The position numbers were made by a program, and so were the translations under genes. The notes beneath the pieces were generated by a model, which made no database searches, was not told where the DNA came from, and saw only the letters and a program-made list of their open reading frames with translations. From Streptosporangiaceae bacterium (GTDB lineage: Bacteria; Actinomycetota; Actinomycetes; Streptosporangiales; Streptosporangiaceae), in contig JAICWX010000429.1 in the NCBI GenBank assembly GCA_025934635.1, positions 1 to 6,234 on the forward strand: 6,234 bases of DNA, given 5' to 3'. Of this stretch, positions 1 to 3,905 are shown one piece after another. Positions within the stretch are counted from its first letter, which is position 1; each line of letters begins with the position of its first letter.

Positions 1-150
1 CCCGAACGCCCGGCTGAACAGGTCGATGCAGTCAAGACCCCGGCCACACGACGGGGTAGCCGCCGACGCCGACATCGCGCCAACAGTCCCGACGCCGCCG
101 ATGAGGGCCAGCGTCGCCGCACCAGCGAGCAGCTTGCTCTTGATGGACAT
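1..150 (-). CDS. Secreted small protein of unknown function, N-terminal part (runs off left edge)
   Basis: Reading the minus strand from ATG at 150 down to base 1 gives 50 uninterrupted codons. The start is MSIKSKLLAG, followed by an Ala/Gly/Leu-rich hydrophobic stretch (about residues 8-25) and an Ala-X-Ala site (SASA-ATPSC, cleavage probably after Ala30). This is a classical Sec signal peptide: Lys4 and Lys6 form the n-region and there is no twin arginine. The mature part begins ATPSCGRGLDCIDLFSRAFG, with two cysteines (35 and 41) close to the new N-terminus that could form a disulfide. The start is fixed by a near-perfect Shine-Dalgarno sequence 5 bases upstream. The gene continues outside the window, so total length and any C-terminal domain are unknown. 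I do not recognise a characterised family. The role is inferred only as an exported or cell-surface protein. The long hairpin-rich upstream region suggests RNA-level control. Confidence 0.85.
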   Translation of the reverse strand, partial: MSIKSKLLAGAATLALIGGVGTVGAMSASAATPSCGRGLDCIDLFSRAFG

Positions 151-155
151 TAATG

Positions 156-162
156 TCTCCTT
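156..162 (-). promoter_or_regulatory. Ribosome binding site of the minus-strand secreted protein
   Basis: The minus strand reads AAGGAGA, then CATTA, then ATG at 150. This is a strong Shine-Dalgarno match at 5-base spacing. It decides the start codon and supports that this gene, missed when only closed ORFs are listed, is real. Confidence 0.85.
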
Positions 163-172
163 CTTGGAAACC

Positions 173-420
173 ACAGCCGTACCCTGCGCACGGCTGTTGT
201 TACCGGCCATTCCGTCCGGCAACTGCCGGAGCGCTATGGCCCGATCAGGGCAGGAACGGCCGACCTGATCGTCGTGCTATTGAAAGGGGAAGAAGTCCGG
301 GCGAACCCGGAAGCTATTGCGGCACTTCGGACACTGTTCCTTCACTGGTCCTTCGCCTGGATTCGGGGGCTTTCGTCCCTTATCCCGCTAGAAAGACGCG
401 GCAAGCGGATCCTTGGTTGA
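173..420 (-). ncRNA. Candidate structured 5' leader RNA (possible c-di-AMP riboswitch variant)
   Basis: This stretch has no convincing gene and lies directly upstream of the minus-strand secreted protein. Seen directly are perfect inverted repeats: 173-180 with 190-197 (8 bp, 9-base loop), 215-220 with 225-230 (6 bp, 4-base loop), 242-249 with 264-271 (8 bp, 14-base loop) and 296-301 with 306-311 (6 bp; UUCG loop when read on the minus strand). Further upstream the minus strand carries GAATCC (364-359), a GGAC...GTCC stem (about 351-329) running into TCCGAAG (331-325), and GCAATAGCTTC. These recall, in order, the GAAUCC, CCGAA and GCUAACCUC stretches of ydaO-type c-di-AMP riboswitches, which in actinobacteria often precede exported cell-wall enzymes. 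The match is partial and from memory, and the closing P1 stem is not clear. A structured leader is likely; its identity is uncertain. Confidence 0.35.
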
Positions 421-510
421 CATGTATTGGCACGAATTTTCCTGCGTGACCAAACCGCAACTTTTGATTCCCCGCTTACCCCGTGACGGCAGTGTCTGCC
501 AGCACCGTGT

Positions 511-515
511 GAGGA
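511..515 (+). promoter_or_regulatory. Possible ribosome binding site for a leader ORF
   Basis: GAGGA sits 7 bases before ATG at 523. It is a better ribosome binding site than anything in front of either candidate NUDIX start codon (564 or 576), which is why the short ORF at 523-579 deserves a mention. Confidence 0.35.
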
Positions 516-522
516 ACTTACC

Positions 523-579
523 ATGCTTGTCCGCCATAGGGGACAAGACGGATACTGGTCGGCGTGTCCACCTCCGTGA
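523..579 (+). CDS. Possible 18-codon leader peptide upstream of and overlapping the NUDIX gene
   Basis: ATG at 523 opens a frame of 18 codons, MLVRHRGQDGYWSACPPP, ending at TGA 577-579. The TGA overlaps an in-frame NUDIX GTG (576-578) in a GTGA arrangement, and the frame also overlaps the upstream NUDIX GTG at 564. It has a reasonable Shine-Dalgarno (GAGGA, 7-base spacing), whereas the NUDIX starts have none. This would fit translational coupling, in which ribosomes finishing the leader restart on the NUDIX frame. The peptide itself shows no recognisable motif. It could equally be a chance ORF, especially if the NUDIX mRNA is leaderless. Confidence 0.25.
   Translation: MLVRHRGQDGYWSACPPP
526..547 (+). 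repeat. Perfect 7-bp inverted repeat, candidate operator or RNA hairpin before the NUDIX gene
   Basis: CTTGTCC (526-532) and GGACAAG (541-547) are perfect reverse complements separated by 8 bases. The left half overlaps the proposed -35 hexamer of the NUDIX promoter, where a repressor dimer would block RNA polymerase. If transcribed, it would form a hairpin just after the leader ATG. No regulator gene is adjacent to suggest the cognate protein. Confidence 0.4.
527..556 (+). promoter_or_regulatory. Candidate promoter giving a leaderless NUDIX transcript
   Basis: TTGTCC (527-532) and GATACT (551-556) are separated by 18 bases and resemble -35 and -10 hexamers (4 of 6 matches each to TTGACA and TATAAT). 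The -10 element ends 7 bases before GTG 564, so transcription would begin at or next to the start codon. Leaderless messages are common in actinobacteria and would explain the missing Shine-Dalgarno. This alternative competes with the leader-ORF model, because the promoter would lie downstream of the leader ATG. Confidence 0.3.
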
Positions 580-965
580 TCGGTTGCGTCGGCGCCGTCG
601 TCACCGACGAGCAGGGCCGCCTGCTGATGATCCAGCGCGGGCACGATCCCGGGGCCGGACTCTGGTCGATCCCCGGCGGCCGGATCGAGCCGGGCGAGAC
701 CGATACGCAGGCCCTGGTCCGGGAGATGCTCGAAGAGACAAACCTGCAGGTCAAAGTGGGTAGGCTTATCGGCCGGGTGCAACGTCCGGGGCTAGGCGGG
801 GCGGTTATCGACATCAGGGATTACGCGGCCACGGTGACCGGCGGCACGCTGCGCGCCGGCGACGACGCGGCCGACGCGCGCTGGGTGACGACCGCCGAAC
901 TGGCCCTCCTGGAGGTCACCGAGGGCCTGATCGAGGCCCTCACCGAGTGGGGACTTCTCGGCTAG
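564..965 (+). CDS. NUDIX hydrolase (MutT-like)
   Basis: A 133-residue single-domain NUDIX protein, the usual size for MutT-like hydrolases that cleave nucleoside diphosphates linked to another moiety. The Nudix box is clear at residues 39-61: G39, E45, R53-E54, E57-E58 follow the GX5EX7REUXEEXGU pattern, with catalytic Mg-binding glutamates present. The glycine of the box is replaced by Asn60 (EETNL), a tolerated variant. The preceding SIPGGRIEPGE segment and the leading strand CVGAVVTDEQGRLLMIQRG are typical. No signal peptide, so cytosolic. Substrate cannot be told from sequence: nucleotide clean-up, ADP-ribose or sugar-nucleotide cleavage are all possible. The start is uncertain: GTG 564 suits a leaderless mRNA, while GTG 576 would overlap the stop of a leader ORF and shorten the protein by 4 residues. 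The gene stands alone, with a 247-base gap before efeO. Confidence 0.92.
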   Translation: MSTSVIGCVGAVVTDEQGRLLMIQRGHDPGAGLWSIPGGRIEPGETDTQALVREMLEETNLQVKVGRLIGRVQRPGLGGAVIDIRDYAATVTGGTLRAGDDAADARWVTTAELALLEVTEGLIEALTEWGLLG

Positions 966-1212
966 TAAGGGCAATTAACGTCCGGTATTTCCGATTCTCA
1001 CAACATGGCTAACAATTCGGTCTCGACGTGTGTCGATAGGACGATAGGCCCACTGGTGACACCCTGCGCTATCGGCCGGAAATCATCCGTAACGCCGGCG
1101 AACCGATGGTTGCCGGGCGGTGAACGTTGAGTGAGGACGCGATCCGGGCCGTGCCGGTGAGGGTCGTCTTGCTTATCCTTGCGTTGCCCGGCTTCACCGA
1201 GATCCGTACCTG
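966..1212 (+). other. Intergenic region between the NUDIX gene and efeO
   Basis: There is no supported gene here. It starts with an AT-richer stretch (about 966-1020), followed by a tandem repeat CGATAGG at 1034-1040 and 1042-1048 whose inverse CTATCG recurs at 1069-1074, and a short palindrome GGTGACACC at 1055-1063. A TATCCT hexamer at 1174-1179 could serve as the -10 of the efeOB promoter, giving a 5' UTR of roughly 25-30 bases, but no good -35 accompanies it. I see no full IdeR/DmdR iron box or Fur box. Confidence 0.5.
1095..1116. terminator. Hairpin downstream of the NUDIX gene (possible weak terminator)
   Basis: CCGGC (1095-1099) plus AACC (1101-1104) pair with GGTT (1108-1111) plus GCCGG (1112-1116), giving 9 bp with one bulged G at 1100 and a GAT loop. 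It has no following T-tract and lies 130 bases past the NUDIX stop. It could equally be an efeO upstream element. Confidence 0.25.
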
Positions 1213-2391
1213 ATGGGTGTCCACGTGCGACCTGCCGCGCTCACTGCCCGCGGGGCCGCCGCCGCCCTGGCCGCCGCCCTGGCGATCACGACGGGAGGCG
1301 CCGTCGCGTGCAGCGGCGGCGGGCCGTCCGCGGACCGGATCTCCGTGTCCAACGGGGGCTGCGGAGCCAGCTGGAAGCTGCCCGGCCCGGGCTGGCATAC
1401 ATTCCAGGTCTATAACGCCGCCGCCGAGGGCGCCGAGATCGACCTGGTCAACCCGGCCAACGGCGCCGTCTACGCCGAGGTCGAGGCGCTCGGCCCCGGC
1501 ACCACCAGCCCGATGCGGCTGAATGTCGGGTCGGGTTCCTACGCGTTCCGCTGCCTGTTCGAAGACTCCGACGCGCTGACCGGGCCGACGGTCACCGTCG
1601 CCGGGCACGCCCGCGGCACCCCGGCCATCGTGCCGATCACCCGCAACGACCTGTTCGGCCCGGCCCGGACGTACCACGACTGGATCGCGACCGGGCTCGG
1701 CACCCTGGGCCGCCAGGCCGCCGCGCTGGCCGCGGACGTCCGCGGCGGGAACCTGGCCAAGGCCAGGGCCGACTGGCTGACCGCGCACCTTACCTATGAG
1801 ACGCTCGGCGCGGCCTACGACGCCTTCGGCGACTTCGACGGGGAGATCAACGGCACCACCGCCGGGCTGGACGGCGGCGTGAACTCGCCCGGCTGGACCG
1901 GTTTCTACCGGCTCGAATACGGCCTGTGGCACGGGCAGGACGCCCGCCAGCTGACCGGCGTCGCCCGCCAGCTCGTCACCGATGTCAGTGGGCTGCAGGC
2001 CGCGTGGCCCAGCATGGAGATCGACCTGCCCGACATGGGCCTGCGCACCCACGAGATCCTCGAGAACGCGCTGCAGTTCCAGCTCACCGGCCACGACGAC
2101 TACGGCAGCGGCACCACGCTGGCCACCGCCGGGGCCAACATCGCGGGCACCCGCGAGCTGCTGTCCGTCCTGCACCCGCTGCTGGCCCCGCGCTACGCCG
2201 GGCTGCCCGCCGTCTCCGCCTGGCTGGACCGCCTGCAGTCACTGCTCGGCCAGGCGAAGAAACCGGACGGAGAATGGACTCCCGTCTCGGCCCTGAGCCC
2301 GGGCCTGCGCGAGCGGATCAACGCGGCCGCCAGCCAGACGCTCGAGGAACTGTCGCCGATCGCCGCCATCACCGAACCACGGAGGACGTGA
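1213..2391 (+). CDS. efeO: EfeO: iron-binding lipoprotein of EfeUOB-type iron uptake
   Basis: A 392-residue exported protein with the two-domain plan of EfeO. A signal peptide (Arg6 and Arg13, then an Ala/Leu-rich core at 14-30) ends in an imperfect lipobox, AVA-C33, followed by SGGG, so it is probably a membrane-anchored lipoprotein. Residues about 42-131 form the cupredoxin-like domain (conserved YAEVEALGPG at 87-96 and SYAFRC around Cys114). Residues about 145-385 form the imelysin/M75 helical domain, with the YETLGAAYDAF stretch from 195 and GFYRLEYGLWHG at 230-241. In characterised EfeO proteins the M75 HxxE motif lies at this GFHRLE site; here the His is Tyr232. EfeO captures iron outside the membrane and hands it to the EfeU permease. 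ATG 1213 is the first start after an in-frame stop at 1132, although its ribosome binding site is weak. The stop overlaps the efeB start. Confidence 0.95.
   Translation: MGVHVRPAALTARGAAAALAAALAITTGGAVACSGGGPSADRISVSNGGCGASWKLPGPGWHTFQVYNAAAEGAEIDLVNPANGAVYAEVEALGPGTTSPMRLNVGSGSYAFRCLFEDSDALTGPTVTVAGHARGTPAIVPITRNDLFGPARTYHDWIATGLGTLGRQAAALAADVRGGNLAKARADWLTAHLTYETLGAAYDAFGDFDGEINGTTAGLDGGVNSPGWTGFYRLEYGLWHGQDARQLTGVARQLVTDVSGLQAAWPSMEIDLPDMGLRTHEILENALQFQLTGHDDYGSGTTLATAGANIAGTRELLSVLHPLLAPRYAGLPAVSAWLDRLQSLLGQAKKPDGEWTPVSALSPGLRERINAAASQTLEELSPIAAITEPRRT
2381..2385 (+). promoter_or_regulatory. Ribosome binding site of efeB, inside the efeO 3' end
   Basis: GGAGG lies within the last codons of efeO, 5 bases ahead of ATG 2391. 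With the TGATG stop/start overlap it fixes the efeB start, rules out the longer upstream open frame back to 1926, and indicates translational coupling. Confidence 0.9.
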
Positions 2392-3698
2392 TGTCCGACC
2401 CGACGGACCCGGGCCAGGCCGGATCCGTACCGCCGGCGACCGGGACGCGGCGGGCGTTCCTGCGCGGCGCCCTGGGCGCCGGCGTCACCGGGGCCGTCGC
2501 GGGAGCGGCCGCGGGTTACGCCTACGAGAGCACGCGGCCGGCCTCGGCCAGCCAGCGGGCGCTGGCGGACGCCCAGGCCGGCCTGCTGCCGCCGGTGCCG
2601 TTCGGTGGCCGGTACCAGGCCGGCATCCTGCCGGTGCCGGCCCCCCAGAGCGCGGTGATCGCGTTCAACGCCACCGCGGACGGCCGGGCCGAGCTCACCG
2701 AGCTGTTCCGCGCGATCACCGACCGGGCCAGGTTCCTGGCCGCGGGCGGGACGCCGCCGCCGGTGGGCATCGGCGGGGCGCCGTCCGATTCCGGCGTACT
2801 CGGCCCGACGGTGGTGCCGGACGGCCTGACCGTGACGCTCGGGGTGGGGTCCACGCTGTTCGACGACCGTTACGGGCTGGCCGCCCGGTTGCCGGCCAGG
2901 CTGACGCCGATGACCTCGTTCCCCGACGACGACCTGGACCCGGAACAGACCGGCGGAGACCTGGTGCTCCAGCTCAGCGCGGGCAGCAAGGACACTGTCC
3001 TGCACGCGCTGCGCGACATCGCCCGGCACACCCGGGGCGGCATGCAGGCGCGGTGGCGGATGGACGGGTTCACCAGCCCGGCCCGGCCGTCCGGGACCGT
3101 GCCGCGCAACCAGATGGGCTTCATGGACGGCATCTCCAACCCGGATGCGACCAGTCCGGCGCAGATGGACAAGCTGGTCTGGATCCAGCCGGGCGCGGCG
3201 GGCGAGCCGGCCTGGACGGCCGGCGGCAGCTACTTCGTGGTGCGGCTGATCAGGATGCTGGTGGAGTTCTGGGACCGGGTCGACATCACCGAGCAGGAGA
3301 ACATGATCGGCCGCCGCCGGGCCACCGGCTACCCGCTGGACTCCAGCGCCATCCACGCCACGCCCGACTTCGCGCGTGATCCCTCGGGCGCGGTGATCCC
3401 GCTCACCGCGCACATCCGGCTGGCCAACCCGCGGACGGCGCCGAGCGCGGACAGCCGCATCCTGCGCCGCGCCTACAACTACGACCGGGGCATCGACGAC
3501 GTCGGCAACCTGGACATCGGGCTGCTCTTCACCTGCTTCCAGCAGGACCTCAGGCGGCAGTTCGAGGCGGTGCAGACTCGTCTTGCCGGCGAACCGCTGG
3601 CCGACTACATCAGCCCGTTCGGCGGCGGCTACTTCCTGGCCCTACCCGGCGTCCGGGACGGCTCCGACTACCTGGGCCGTGCCCTGCTGGCTCGATAG
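2391..3698 (+). CDS. efeB: EfeB: Tat-exported DyP-type heme peroxidase / deferrochelatase
   Basis: A 435-residue protein starting at ATG 2391. Residues 17-50 form a twin-arginine signal (TGTRRAFLRG with Arg20-Arg21, then an Ala/Gly-rich hydrophobic stretch), meaning it folds and binds heme in the cytoplasm before Tat export. The mature part is a dye-decolourising peroxidase. It has the family GxxDG motif as GFMDG at 243-247 (Asp246 is the catalytic distal acid), the probable proximal heme ligand His341 in AHIRLANPRT, and the downstream RILRRAYNY (356-364) carrying the likely distal arginine. The C-terminal FTCFQQDLRRQFEAVQ and SPFGGGYFLALPG segments are also standard. In EfeUOB systems EfeB oxidises Fe(II) or releases iron from heme to supply EfeO. 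Length and motifs are complete, with no sign of decay. It is co-translated with efeO. No clear terminator follows it; 207 bases separate it from the next start codon. Confidence 0.96.
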   Translation: MSDPTDPGQAGSVPPATGTRRAFLRGALGAGVTGAVAGAAAGYAYESTRPASASQRALADAQAGLLPPVPFGGRYQAGILPVPAPQSAVIAFNATADGRAELTELFRAITDRARFLAAGGTPPPVGIGGAPSDSGVLGPTVVPDGLTVTLGVGSTLFDDRYGLAARLPARLTPMTSFPDDDLDPEQTGGDLVLQLSAGSKDTVLHALRDIARHTRGGMQARWRMDGFTSPARPSGTVPRNQMGFMDGISNPDATSPAQMDKLVWIQPGAAGEPAWTAGGSYFVVRLIRMLVEFWDRVDITEQENMIGRRRATGYPLDSSAIHATPDFARDPSGAVIPLTAHIRLANPRTAPSADSRILRRAYNYDRGIDDVGNLDIGLLFTCFQQDLRRQFEAVQTRLAGEPLADYISPFGGGYFLALPGVRDGSDYLGRALLAR

Positions 3699-3742
3699 CT
3701 GCTCGCTTTAGATAACGGTGCGGCAGCTGATGTGATTGATTC

Positions 3743-3772
3743 TTGACCGCGTGTTTGCCTTCTGGTCAGATT
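3743..3772 (+). promoter_or_regulatory. Candidate promoter of the phosphoesterase gene
   Basis: TTGACC (3743-3748) and CAGATT (3767-3772), 18 bases apart, resemble the actinomycete housekeeping-sigma pattern TTGACN/TAGRRT. Transcription would start near 3779, downstream of the in-frame TTG at 3771, so that codon could not be used. The resulting 5' UTR would be about 125 bases. Confidence 0.4.
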
Positions 3773-3815
3773 GAGTGCGTTCTTGTGTTATCCCGTACTG
3801 CCAGTTTTGCTTCTG

Positions 3816-3833
3816 GGTGCGCGCGGGCGCACC
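3816..3833 (+). repeat. Hairpin in the phosphoesterase 5' UTR
   Basis: GGTGCGC (3816-3822) and GCGCACC (3827-3833) form a perfect 7-bp GC-rich stem with a GCGG loop. No T-tract follows. Just downstream the hexamer GGTCCC occurs three times (3842, 3851, 3862), then GGGGCCC at 3871. The leader is therefore likely folded. It could stabilise the message or affect initiation; nothing in the sequence decides which. Confidence 0.4.
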
Positions 3834-3893
3834 GGCGTCGCGGTCCCGTGGGTCCCTGAGGGGTCCCGCCGGGGCCCATCAGCCAGCAGACTC

Positions 3894-3899
3894 AGGAGG
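3894..3899 (+). promoter_or_regulatory. Ribosome binding site fixing the phosphoesterase start
   Basis: AGGAGG ends 6 bases before ATG 3906. This is the best Shine-Dalgarno near this gene and selects ATG 3906 over the upstream in-frame TTG 3771 and the downstream ATG 3924. Confidence 0.88.
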
Positions 3900-3905
3900 G
3901 CGAAG

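Noticed and set aside
417..422. TTGACA as the -35 of a plus-strand promoter
   Set aside because: No TANNNT-like hexamer occurs 16-19 bases downstream, and it lies about 140 bases from the NUDIX start.
342..782. Minus-strand frame overlapping the NUDIX gene and the intergenic region
   Set aside because: It is antisense to a clear NUDIX domain, has no motif or ribosome binding site, and crosses the candidate leader RNA.
1007..1013. GGCTAAC as an IdeR/DmdR iron box half-site
   Set aside because: Only the core 7 bases match. The flanks share essentially nothing with the 19-base palindromic consensus, and the site is about 200 bases from efeO.
1005..1130. 41-codon plus-strand ORF between the NUDIX gene and efeO
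   Set aside because: It has no ribosome binding site, no recognisable motif and unremarkable composition, and it covers repeat elements better explained as regulatory DNA.
1069..2175. Long minus-strand open frame opposite efeO (also 2193-3413 opposite efeB and 3879-5039 opposite the phosphoesterase)
   Set aside because: These are typical antisense shadows in GC-rich coding DNA: low-complexity Arg/Gly/Val/Ala composition, no domains and no ribosome binding site. Strong families are encoded on the plus strand.
1926..2390. N-terminal extension of the efeB open frame back to 1926
   Set aside because: This part lies within efeO in another frame and is Arg/Pro-rich, as expected for a shadow frame. 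The ATG at 2391 has GGAGG at 5-base spacing and is followed directly by a Tat signal peptide.
3771..3905. TTG start at 3771 for the phosphoesterase, adding 45 residues
   Set aside because: It has no ribosome binding site and falls at the edge of the predicted -10 element. ATG 3906 has AGGAGG at 6-base spacing and places a normal signal peptide at the N-terminus.
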